Below are positions 7,395 to 14,333 of a DNA stretch of 22,650 nucleotides, piece by piece; position 1 is the stretch's first letter; every line of letters starts with the position of its first letter. The DNA is from JAUQQI01 sp040289115. GTDB lineage: Bacteria > Chloroflexota > Dehalococcoidia > JAUQQI01. A program made the translations under genes and the position numbers. The stretch is taken from contig PSKS01000038.1 of assembly GCA_040289115.1 (NCBI GenBank), positions 1 to 22,650 of the forward strand, read 5' to 3'. The notes under the pieces were generated by a model, which ran no database searches, was not told the DNA's origin, and saw only the letters and a list, made by a program, of their open reading frames with translations.

Positions 7395-8015
7395 TCAGGT
7401 GGCAAGGAGGCCAACGGCGGCCCCGGCGCAGAGGAACGGCCCGTAGGGGATGGGGTCCTTGAGCCGGCGGGCCCGCAGGGCCAGTAAGAGCAGGGCCCCA
7501 AGGCCGCCCAAAAGCACCCCAAGAAAGAGGCCCGAAAGGGCGGCCGGAAGCCCGAGCTCCAGGCCGATGAGGCCGGCCAGCTTCACGTCGCCCGCCCCGA
7601 AGCCGCCCGGGTAAAGCCGATTCCCCACCAGATAAACCGCGCCAAATAGGCCGAGGCCGGCCGCGGCCCCGGCCGCGGCCGCCGGAAGCCGGCCCTCGGC
7701 CGTCGCCAGCCCCAGTCCCACCACCGCCCCGCCCAGAACTAGCCGGTTCGGGATGAGCCGGGCCTCCAGGTCGGTCCCGGTTATCGCCAGGAGGGGTAGC
7801 CCCAGCGTCAGGTCTCGGGCCAAGGATGCAGGATCGCCAGCGGCCCGGTGCCAGGCCGCCAGCACAAATACCAGTCCCAAAAAAGTGACGGCCAACCCCC
7901 GGCGGGAGATAAGCCCCTGCCGGAGGGGGCCAAAGTTGAGACCATACAGGCTGAGGTCGGCCAGCAAGTTGGCAATGACCCCGTAAAAGATTCCCGCAGC
8001 AAATGCCGCGGCCAT
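7395..8015 (-). CDS. A24 family prepilin peptidase (short form)
   Basis: These membrane aspartyl proteases cut the leader of type IV prepilins and related pseudopilins at the inner membrane. The two catalytic aspartates are visible: D82 in G-T-D-L-E-A-R-L-I-P-N and D143 in F-G-A-G-D-V-K-L. The 206-residue protein is almost entirely hydrophobic, with about six membrane segments. It lacks the Cys-containing N-terminal methyltransferase domain of full PilD enzymes, so it is the short peptidase-only form. No pilin or pilus assembly gene lies in the window. The ATG at 8015 shares one base with the stop of the phosphoesterase gene (TGATG), which suggests translational coupling. Confidence 0.87.
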   Translation of the reverse strand: MAAAFAAGIFYGVIANLLADLSLYGLNFGPLRQGLISRRGLAVTFLGLVFVLAAWHRAAGDPASLARDLTLGLPLLAITGTDLEARLIPNRLVLGGAVVGLGLATAEGRLPAAAAGAAAGLGLFGAVYLVGNRLYPGGFGAGDVKLAGLIGLELGLPAALSGLFLGVLLGGLGALLLLALRARRLKDPIPYGPFLCAGAAVGLLAT

Positions 8016-8755
8016 CAGATCCCGTAACTCAGCCGAACCGCCAGCCGCTCAGGGAGGCCCAGCTTCAGTATTTTTTCGGCCGTCTGCCGAATATTGTACT
8101 CGACCCGGTGATGGTAAAGGATCTGTCTTTCGGTGTCCAGGACGGCGTAGGCGGCCCGGGGATCCCGGTCCCGGGGCTGGCCGACGCCGCCCGGGTTGAT
8201 GATCAGTCGCCCCCGGACCTTGGTCAGGTCCAGGACTGGCGGAAACTCCGCCTGGACGCAATTGCCCGTATTCGGGTTAAGGGCGAAGATAATGGGGATG
8301 TGGCTGTGACCGATGAGGCAGAAGCGGGTCTCGAAATGCTGAAAGTTTTCGCAGGCGGCCGAGGTAGTTAAAAGATACTCCCAGATGGGGGACCTGGGAC
8401 TGCCGTGGACCAGGGTGAAATCCTGCTGGAGAACACGCTGCGGCAGCTTTTGCAGAAAGAGCTTGTTATCGGGCCGCAAGACCTGCGCCGTCCAGAGGGC
8501 TGCTGCCCTGGCGTCGGGGTTAAAAAGGTCGGGGTCCAGCAGACCAACGGCCACCAGGTCGTGGTTGCCCACCACCGCCACCAGGTTGAACTGCCTTATC
8601 AGGTCGATACACTCGTTGGGGTCGGGGCCGTAACCGACGATATCCCCCAGGCACCACAGGGCATCCGGCGGGCCGTAGGTCTGCCGCAGGTGATTGAGGA
8701 CGGCCTCAAAGGCCGCCAGATTGCCGTGGATGTCCGCAACGACCCCGATTATCAC
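8015..8755 (-). CDS. calcineurin-like metallophosphoesterase
   Basis: This is a two-metal phosphoesterase of the YfcE/MJ0936-like branch, 246 residues. Motifs in order are D8-x-H10 (V-V-A-D-I-H-G-N), G-D-I-V-G-Y-G-P, G-N-H-D, V-H-G-S-P and G-H-S-H, the complete ligand set. Family members act on phosphodiesters or phosphoproteins; the substrate cannot be told here. It starts at a GTG (8755) that overlaps the helicase stop as GTGA and ends overlapping the prepilin peptidase ATG. The tight linkage to an RNA helicase could point to RNA or nucleotide metabolism, but this is inference. Confidence 0.9.
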   Translation of the reverse strand: MIIGVVADIHGNLAAFEAVLNHLRQTYGPPDALWCLGDIVGYGPDPNECIDLIRQFNLVAVVGNHDLVAVGLLDPDLFNPDARAAALWTAQVLRPDNKLFLQKLPQRVLQQDFTLVHGSPRSPIWEYLLTTSAACENFQHFETRFCLIGHSHIPIIFALNPNTGNCVQAEFPPVLDLTKVRGRLIINPGGVGQPRDRDPRAAYAVLDTERQILYHHRVEYNIRQTAEKILKLGLPERLAVRLSYGI

Positions 8756-10989
8756 CGCGTAGAACCGGCAGCCCCAACCCTGGCGGTTTCGGCCGCCCGG
8801 GGGTCCATTGCCCGGAGGGACTGCTCGAGGATGCCGCGCCGGAGGGTAACCTCGGCCGTCTGGAGGCGGTCGAGGAGGGAGGGCCCGAGGGCCGGCATCA
8901 GGGCCAGGTTGTGCTGGACCATATCCCGGACCTGCCGCATCAGGTCGAGGGTCTTGTTGATGGCCAGGATCAGGTCACCCTCGGGCAGGCCCGTCCGGTC
9001 CACCAGGGCGGCCAGGGGCTCCCCCTGTCCCCAGGCCAGCACCACCCCCCAGAACCTGGGGGTAAAACCGGGGGTCAGCACAAGCCCGTTGCGCTCCTCG
9101 GCGGCGATAACCTGGCGCTGCAGCCGGTCCAGCTCCCGCCGGAGCTGACGCAGGTGGGGGGGCAGGCCGAGCCGGTTGAAGAAATAGGTGTCCCGGTCGA
9201 AGGCGAACCAGCTTAATACCTCGGCCAGTTCCAGGGGTTCTAGGTGGTCTAGGTGACCGTTGTAGAGCGCCTCGACGATCACCAACCCGTTCGGGTCGAA
9301 AATATCGGCCAGCATCAGCCCCTTGTCCGTCACGTAGTGGTCCTGAACATACCCGAACTGCCGGAGGGTGCGAATGGCGCTCCGGAGCATCGCCTGGTTC
9401 TGGCGGAGTGGCAGGCGGTCGATCGCACGTGTGAGCCGACGGGCCCGCCGGGTTTCGGGGGTTCCGTCGGAGATTTCGGCCAGCTCCTCCTCCAGGCGCC
9501 GCAGCTGCCGCTCCAGCTGGAACTGGCGGAAGCTGGACTCCAGCAACCACTCGATGCGCTTTACGGCCTGCCGGCCGGTGAAACCGGTCTCACCGGCCCG
9601 GAGCCACAGGTTCAAGATGGTGTTGTACCGGACCCGGAAGGCGCTCGCCACGGGGTAAAGGGGGGCGGTGGCCACCTCCAGCACCTCTTCAAAGGCGACC
9701 CACGGCGAGTAAAGGATCACCGAGTGCCCCCGCTCATCCAGGCCCCGCCGGCCGGCCCGGCCGGTCATCTGCTGATACTCGTTGGGGGTGAGGGTCCGGC
9801 GGGTTTCGCCGTCATACTTGGTAAACTCCCCGATGACGACGGTCTTGGCCGGCATGTTGACCCCCAGGGCCAGGGTATCGGTGGCGAAAACTGCGCCGAT
9901 CAGACCGGCATTAAACAGTTCCTCCACCATCACCTTAAGCAGGGGCAGGAGGCCGGCGTGGTGGAAGGCCACGCCCCGCTCCAGGCAGCGGGTAAGCTTG
10001 ACCACCTGGGCCAATCGCCGGTCCTCCGGCGCCAGCCGGTCCAGGTAATCGGCCACCACCGCCTCGACCTGGCGGCGGCCGGCGAAGCCGGTTTCACCGA
10101 CCGGGAAGAAGGAGCGCTGGGCTGCGGCTTCCGCCGCCTCCTCGGTGGCCCGTCGGCTGAACAGGAAGTAAATGGCCGGCAGCAGCCCCTCCGACCTCAA
10201 GGCGGTGAGCACTTCCACCGGGCTGGGCTCCGGAGCCGGCTTACCGTTCCGGTTTCGGCGCCGGTACTCACCCCCCACCCCGGGGAAGGTGCGGACCACC
10301 CGGCCCTCGGCCGTCAGGAACTTGTGGAGTCTGCCCTTGTAAAAGTAATAGTGTTCCAGGGGAACGGCCCGCTCGTTGTGGAAGACCAGGCTGATGGGCC
10401 GGTGGACCCGGCCGACCCATTCGGCCAACTCGGCGGCGTTGGAGACCGTGGCCGAGAGGCAGACCAGCTGGATGTGCTTGGGCAGGCAGATGATCGCCTC
10501 CTCCCAGGTGGTCCCCCGCTCCGGGTCGGCCAGGTAGTGGATTTCGTCGAAGACGACGATGCCCACCTTCCCCAGCTCCTCGGGCGTTTGCAGGAGCATG
10601 TTCCGCAGCACCTCGGTGGTCATCACCACCACCTGGGCGTCGGGGTTCTCGACGATATCGCCCGTCATCAGGCCAACCAGTTCGCGGCCGTACTGGTTCT
10701 GGAAGTCTCGGAACTTCTGGTTGGAGAGGGCCTTAATGGGGGCCGTGTAAAAGGCACGCAGACCCTCCCGCAGGGCCAGGAAGACCGCAAACTCGGCCAC
10801 CACGGTCTTGCCCGTCCCGGTGGGGGCGGCAACTAAGACCGAGCGGCCCTTGGCAAGCTCCCGAATGGCCTCCAACTGGAAATCGTCCAGGTCGAACGGG
10901 TATCGGGCGGCAAACTCGGTGATGAGGGTTTCCATGGCGAAACGTTTCGGCGCCTGGCGGGGGCGCGACTTTACCATAAATGTTCTCAC
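8752..10989 (-). CDS. Ski2-like DEAD/DEAH-box RNA helicase (HelY/Mtr4-related)
   Basis: This is an ATP-dependent superfamily 2 helicase, probably acting on RNA. Motif I is A-P-T-G-T-G-K-T, motif Ia T-A-P-I-K-A-L-S-N-Q, motif II D-E-I-H, motif III L-S-A-T-V, motif V A-T-D-T-L-A-L-G-V-N-M-P, and motif VI Q-M-T-G-R-A-G-R-R-G. A C-terminal part of about 300 residues resembles the winged-helix and DSHCT arrangement of Ski2/Mtr4/HelY proteins. At 745 residues it is somewhat shorter than HelY. The GTG at 10989 sits 5 bases after a TATAAT box, so a leaderless start there is plausible; ATG codons at 10977 or 10935 are alternatives. It heads a four-gene operon with the phosphoesterase, the prepilin peptidase and a membrane protein. 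Confidence 0.9.
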   Translation of the reverse strand: MRTFMVKSRPRQAPKRFAMETLITEFAARYPFDLDDFQLEAIRELAKGRSVLVAAPTGTGKTVVAEFAVFLALREGLRAFYTAPIKALSNQKFRDFQNQYGRELVGLMTGDIVENPDAQVVVMTTEVLRNMLLQTPEELGKVGIVVFDEIHYLADPERGTTWEEAIICLPKHIQLVCLSATVSNAAELAEWVGRVHRPISLVFHNERAVPLEHYYFYKGRLHKFLTAEGRVVRTFPGVGGEYRRRNRNGKPAPEPSPVEVLTALRSEGLLPAIYFLFSRRATEEAAEAAAQRSFFPVGETGFAGRRQVEAVVADYLDRLAPEDRRLAQVVKLTRCLERGVAFHHAGLLPLLKVMVEELFNAGLIGAVFATDTLALGVNMPAKTVVIGEFTKYDGETRRTLTPNEYQQMTGRAGRRGLDERGHSVILYSPWVAFEEVLEVATAPLYPVASAFRVRYNTILNLWLRAGETGFTGRQAVKRIEWLLESSFRQFQLERQLRRLEEELAEISDGTPETRRARRLTRAIDRLPLRQNQAMLRSAIRTLRQFGYVQDHYVTDKGLMLADIFDPNGLVIVEALYNGHLDHLEPLELAEVLSWFAFDRDTYFFNRLGLPPHLRQLRRELDRLQRQVIAAEERNGLVLTPGFTPRFWGVVLAWGQGEPLAALVDRTGLPEGDLILAINKTLDLMRQVRDMVQHNLALMPALGPSLLDRLQTAEVTLRRGILEQSLRAMDPRAAETARVGAAGSTR

Positions 10990-10994
10990 TGAAT

Positions 10995-11000
10995 ATTATA
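10995..11000 (-). promoter_or_regulatory. TATAAT -10 box giving a possible leaderless helicase mRNA
   Basis: A perfect TATAAT on the minus strand ends 5 bases before the GTG at 10989, placing the expected transcription start at or next to that codon. It lies in the 25-base gap after the DUF6282 gene. No TTGACA-like -35 is visible. Confidence 0.55.
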
Positions 11001-11014
11001 CCACCCCGGCCCGC

Positions 11015-11881
11015 CTAGAGGCCGAGCAGGTTACGGGGGTTGGTCTTGGCCATGCGCTCGACCTCTTCGGGCTTCAGGCCCTCCCGCAGGAGCAGGGCGA
11101 TGAACATCCGGAACCCTTCCGTAGGGGGAAGGTTATGGGCCTGACCCAGGTCGGTGGAAATCAGGCACCGCTCGGGGCCCACCAGCCGGATCGCCCCCAC
11201 CAGGGTTTCGGGGTCCAGCCTGGGGGCGGGAGTTCCGGCCAGGGTTGTCTTGGTGGTGGGCAGCAGGTACATAAAGCAGTGCTCGATGATGGCCCCGGCC
11301 TCGGCCAGCTGCAGCTGTTCTTCGGGGCCGGCCACCGTGAAGGCGTGGGTGGCCACGACCCTTTCGACCCCCCGCTGCCGAGCCTCCCGAATGAGGGCCA
11401 GCTGCTCGTCAAGGCCGAGGTGACCGGTGGCCAGGACCATATCGTATTTTTTGATAAGCTCCAGGATCTCAAAAACTTCGGGCCTCAGTCGGCCGCCTTC
11501 GTCGAAAATGGTCTGGCCGTCCCCTTCCGGCCGGGTGCGCCGGACCCAGGCCCGGGCCGAGAAGGTGGGAAACCATACCACCTTGCTCCCCATCCGCCCG
11601 GCCATCTCCACCACCGCCGGATTAAGCCCCCCGACTTCCAGGTCGAGGCTCACCGCTCCGAAGACCTCTATTTCCGGGACGACCCGCCGCACCACGGCTG
11701 CCAGGGGCGCCGTGCAGAACTCGTGGCTCTTTAGGACGATGGCCCCCATTCCGGCCTCGGCCGCCTGCCGGGCCACGTCGATAACGTCCAGCCGCCGCTC
11801 AATGTAGGGGTCAGGGGCAGCGTGGAGGTGGGTATCCGCCGACCCTTTGAGAATCTGGGCGATGGTTTCGTTAAGGGACAC
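11015..11881 (-). CDS. DUF6282-type amidohydrolase-like metal hydrolase
   Basis: This is a 288-residue TIM-barrel type protein resembling the DUF6282 family, whose reaction is not established. Near the N-terminus S-A-D-T-H-L-H-A-A-P-D gives the H-x-H metal pair (H18, H20) typical of amidohydrolase-like folds. Further candidate ligands occur in L-K-S-H-E-F, A-T-G-H-L-G, A-T-H-A-F and I-S-T-D-L-G. The GTG at 11881 has GGAGG 5 bases upstream, overlying the end of the UGSC gene. It is the last gene of the leftward catabolic block, and close coupling to the selenoprotein gene (14 bases apart) suggests they act on related compounds. The family assignment is from overall pattern. Confidence 0.8.
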   Translation of the reverse strand: MSLNETIAQILKGSADTHLHAAPDPYIERRLDVIDVARQAAEAGMGAIVLKSHEFCTAPLAAVVRRVVPEIEVFGAVSLDLEVGGLNPAVVEMAGRMGSKVVWFPTFSARAWVRRTRPEGDGQTIFDEGGRLRPEVFEILELIKKYDMVLATGHLGLDEQLALIREARQRGVERVVATHAFTVAGPEEQLQLAEAGAIIEHCFMYLLPTTKTTLAGTPAPRLDPETLVGAIRLVGPERCLISTDLGQAHNLPPTEGFRMFIALLLREGLKPEEVERMAKTNPRNLLGL

Positions 11882-11895
11882 CTCTACCTCCAGAT

Positions 11896-12510
11896 TCAGG
11901 CGAAGAGGGGTTTGGGCCGGAATTTGCTTTTAGGCTCCGCCTTCTGCTCCCGGTATTCGGCCGAGAGCTTTTCGGCCGGCTGCGTCAGCACGTAGACCAC
12001 CTCCGCCACGGCCCCATCGGCCCGGGCCCGTACCTCCTCCGGCCGCAGACCACCCAGCGGGTGGGGAATCACGGCCAGCGGCAGCCCCGGCATCCCCAGG
12101 GCCTGGGCCTCGGTCCGGCCCAAGCTTACGAACTCATCGGTGCAAATGGTGGCCGTCGGAATCCCATGGCTTTCCAGCTCGACCGAGTCGTGGACACTCC
12201 ACGACGTGCAGGACCCTCAGTCGCCGATGGCATTGACCACCACATCGCACTCTTGAATCAGCTTCTGAATGATATCCGGCGGGGCCGGGGCGCTCACGTT
12301 GGGCTTCGCCGCCCGCACCGCCACGACCGCCCCGAACCTTTCGGCCAGAATCTCCCCGACCCGGTCCAGTAGAAGGTCAGCGTTGGGCTTGCCGTTCCAG
12401 AGGATGCCCACCCGTTTCCCCGTCAGGGAATCGACCCTGGGCGCAAGGGGCCTTTCTTTTACGCGCATTTCGGCGGTTGGGTTCAGAACCAGGATCTTGC
12501 CGCCCGCCAT
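11896..12510 (-). CDS. UGSC family protein, probable selenoprotein with in-frame TGA (Sec98)
   Basis: One reading frame of 204 codons is split by a single TGA at 12217-12219. Reading through gives V-V-N-A-I-G-D-U-G-S-C-T-S-W-S-V-H-D, the signature of the UGSC family (GrdB/glycine-betaine reductase-related), in which the first U is selenocysteine or Cys. The residues are Sec98 and C101. A hairpin fitting a bacterial SECIS follows. The N-terminal half has a G-K-R-V-G-I-L-W-N-G-K-P-N-A-D segment and the C-terminal half an I-C-T-D-E-F segment, as in relatives. GGAGG lies upstream of the ATG at 12510. A redox or reductive-cleavage role is expected, but no substrate is known. Conventional annotation would split this into two hypothetical fragments (11896-12123 and 12217-12510). 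Selenium machinery is not in the window. Confidence 0.82.
12187..12219 (-). promoter_or_regulatory. candidate bacterial SECIS element with UGA Sec codon
   Basis: In the mRNA, UGA (12219-12217) is followed after 11 bases by GUCGUGGA, loop GUG, then UCCACGAC: a perfect 8-bp stem at 12205-12187. The first loop base is G and lies 19 bases after the UGA. This matches the published bacterial SECIS pattern of a short stem with a G at the start of the apical loop within about 16-37 bases. Confidence 0.7.
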
Positions 12511-12523
12511 CCTTGCCTCCTAG

Positions 12524-13012
12524 CTAGTTGGGTATTTGGCCCCCCTCCCCCGCCTTGCCCTCGCCGCCGGCCGGGATGCAGTTGGGATTGAAGAGTTCCG
12601 GGTCGGTCACGGCCGACGGGTCGCAGTGGGCCTGGCCGCCGGGGCTTGCCGGTTGGGCCGGCGGGTAGCGATTCTGGGCCAGGGATGGGTCCAGCTGGAA
12701 GACCCGGGCCATATCCTGCAGCGCCCTCTCGGCCTGACCGGTGGCCGCGTAGAGGTGGGCCCGTAGGTCGTAAAGTTTCGGGTCGGTGGGGTTGAGCTCA
12801 ATAGACTTGGTCAGCTCGTCGATCGCGGCCTGACGGCGACCCTCGTCCATCAGTTGAAGGGCCCGCCCGTAGTGCTCGGCCGCCGCGGCCGGCGGATTGA
12901 GCCTCTCCAGCAGGAGCAGGCGCAGGTCATCCCCGAGGATTAAGAAGGCGAGCAGGACAGCCAGGCCCAGGCCGGCCACCACCCCCAGGGTGAAGTCTCG
13001 CCGCCTAGTCAT
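12524..13012 (-). CDS. membrane-anchored TPR protein
   Basis: The 162-residue product begins M-T-R-R-R-D-F-T-L-G and has one membrane segment at about residues 8-27, so it is anchored with its bulk outside or facing the periplasmic side. Two tetratricopeptide repeats follow (about residues 46-113), with A-I-D-E-L-T-K-S-I-E-L-N-P and A-L-Q-D-M-A-R-V-F-Q-L-D-P as their second helices. The tail is Pro/Gly-rich with two Cys residues (H-C-D-P ... N-P-N-C). The ATG at 13012 is preferred because it overlaps the stop of the upstream CoA-transferase by 8 bases; longer starts run into that gene. A scaffolding role is typical of TPR proteins; its partner is unknown. Confidence 0.78.
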   Translation of the reverse strand: MTRRRDFTLGVVAGLGLAVLLAFLILGDDLRLLLLERLNPPAAAAEHYGRALQLMDEGRRQAAIDELTKSIELNPTDPKLYDLRAHLYAATGQAERALQDMARVFQLDPSLAQNRYPPAQPASPGGQAHCDPSAVTDPELFNPNCIPAGGEGKAGEGGQIPN

Positions 13013-14315
13013 TGTTTGTTTCCACCTCCCGTCTGACTGCGCCCAACGGAACCCGGCCGATAACCCCCTCACCCTCCAGGGTCAAGATCTCTTCCCGGGT
13101 CAGCCCCAGCAGGTTTTCTAGAATATACTCGTTGTGCTCCCCCAAGCGGGGGGCCGGTCGCAGGATCTGGGCCGGGGTTCGGTGGAGCTTGAGGCCGCCG
13201 AAGCTGACCGGATAGCGGCCCACCCCGGGCTGGTCCAGCTCCCGGAAGAACTGCCGGGCCTTAAGGTGGGGGTCGGCCAGTAGCTCCCGGCCGTCGAGGA
13301 CGGCCCCGGCCGGTACCCCGGCCGCCTGGAGCCGGTACATTAGGTCCAGGTGGTCGTGCTGCCGGGTCCACTCGGCGATAATGAGGTCGAGCTCGTCCTG
13401 ACTCCGGCGGCGGGAGACCACGTCGGCAAAGCGGGGATCTTCGGCCAGCTCGGGCCGGCCCATCAGCCGGCAGAGGGCGGCGAACTGGGCGTCGTCCTCG
13501 ACGGCGATGGCAACCCAGCGGTCCTCACCGGCGCACGGGTAGACCCCATGGGGGGCCATGGTCGGGTGGCGGTTGCCCATCGGCCGCTGGACCCGGCCGT
13601 TCATTACGTAATCCATAATCACCTCGCCGACGATGGCCGTTACCGTCTCCCGCTGGGAGAGGTCGATGTAAAGGCCCAGGCCGGTGCGGCGGCGGAAATG
13701 GAGGGCGGCCACCACCAGCCCGGCCGCCAGGGCCGCCACCACCGGGTCAGGGATGAAGGTGCCGGTGGCTGTCGGGGCGTCGGGCTCGTAACCCGTTATG
13801 GCGGCCAGTCCTCCCGTTTGCTCCAGGACGGCCCCGAAGGAGCCGTAGCCGCTTTCCGGGCCGGTTTGACCCTGGCTGGAGAGGGAGACCATGATGATGT
13901 CCGGCTTTACGGCCCGGAGCTGGGGGTAGTCGAGGCCGAAGTTGGCCATAACCCCAACCCGGAAACTTTCAACCACCACGTCGCTCACCCGGACCAGCCG
14001 CTTGAAAAGCTCGACCCCGGCGGGGCGGGTAAGGTCCAGGGTGAGGCCCAGCTTGTTGTAGTTGCGCTCGATGAAGCGGGCCTCCCGGTTCCAGGGCTCG
14101 TCGCCGGGGTCGGCATTGGGGTATATAAAGACCCGGCCGGCCCCGGGCCCGGCCACCGCCTCTCCCCGGGACATGTCGTAGCGGCGGGTCGATTCAACCT
14201 TTATAACCTCGGCCCCGAAGGAGGCCAGAATCCGCATCGCCAGGGGCCCGGCCCAGACGTGGGTAAGGTCGAGGATCCTTACGCCGCTTAGCGGAAGCTT
14301 GCCGTCGCCGGTCAT
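13005..14315 (-). CDS. CaiB/BaiF (class III) CoA-transferase family protein, Asp position is Gly
   Basis: Class III CoA-transferases move CoA between carboxylic acids through an Asp-bound anhydride. This 436-residue protein has the family's opening V-R-I-L-D-L-T-H-V-W-A-G-P and F-G-A-E-V-I-K-V-E, the N-K-L-G-L-T-L-D-L segment, and V-S-L-S-S-Q-G-Q-T-G-P. The canonical Y-D-x-x-x-Q-A segment is here S-F-G161-A-V-L-E-Q-T-G-G, so the catalytic Asp appears to be Gly. It directly follows a second family member on the same strand (18-base gap), suggesting a heteromeric enzyme, as in known two-gene CoA-transferases such as SmtAB. The ATG at 14315 lacks a strong Shine-Dalgarno and is preceded by TATATT 6 bases upstream. 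Confidence 0.88.
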   Translation of the reverse strand: MTGDGKLPLSGVRILDLTHVWAGPLAMRILASFGAEVIKVESTRRYDMSRGEAVAGPGAGRVFIYPNADPGDEPWNREARFIERNYNKLGLTLDLTRPAGVELFKRLVRVSDVVVESFRVGVMANFGLDYPQLRAVKPDIIMVSLSSQGQTGPESGYGSFGAVLEQTGGLAAITGYEPDAPTATGTFIPDPVVAALAAGLVVAALHFRRRTGLGLYIDLSQRETVTAIVGEVIMDYVMNGRVQRPMGNRHPTMAPHGVYPCAGEDRWVAIAVEDDAQFAALCRLMGRPELAEDPRFADVVSRRRSQDELDLIIAEWTRQHDHLDLMYRLQAAGVPAGAVLDGRELLADPHLKARQFFRELDQPGVGRYPVSFGGLKLHRTPAQILRPAPRLGEHNEYILENLLGLTREEILTLEGEGVIGRVPLGAVRREVETNND

Positions 14316-14321
14316 CTCAAC

Positions 14322-14327
14322 AATATA
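14322..14327 (-). promoter_or_regulatory. TATATT -10-like box 6 bases before a CoA-transferase ATG
   Basis: On the minus strand TATATT-GTTGAG-ATG fits the layout of a leaderless promoter. It sits in the 18-base gap between the two CoA-transferase genes and has no clear -35. Confidence 0.35.
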
Positions 14328-14333
14328 GCACGT

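Noticed and set aside
7656..7685. GC-rich tandem repeat
   Set aside because: GGCCGCGG-type repetition simply encodes an Ala-rich membrane stretch of the prepilin peptidase.
9253..10836. 527-codon open frame on the + strand
   Set aside because: It lies wholly antisense to the Ski2-like helicase, which has every expected motif. Long open antisense frames are common in GC-rich genes, and its translation shows no domain pattern.
11896..12123. Stand-alone small gene starting at a TTG
   Set aside because: It is the C-terminal part of the UGSC protein in the same frame, with 31 open codons back to the TGA; the TTG is an ordinary Leu codon.
12217..12219. TGA as a pseudogene-making nonsense mutation
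   Set aside because: The codon is at the family's Sec/Cys site, flanking sequence is fully conserved, and a SECIS-like hairpin follows, so recoding is the better explanation.
13350..14291. 313-codon open frame on the + strand
   Set aside because: Antisense to the first CoA-transferase and without family features.
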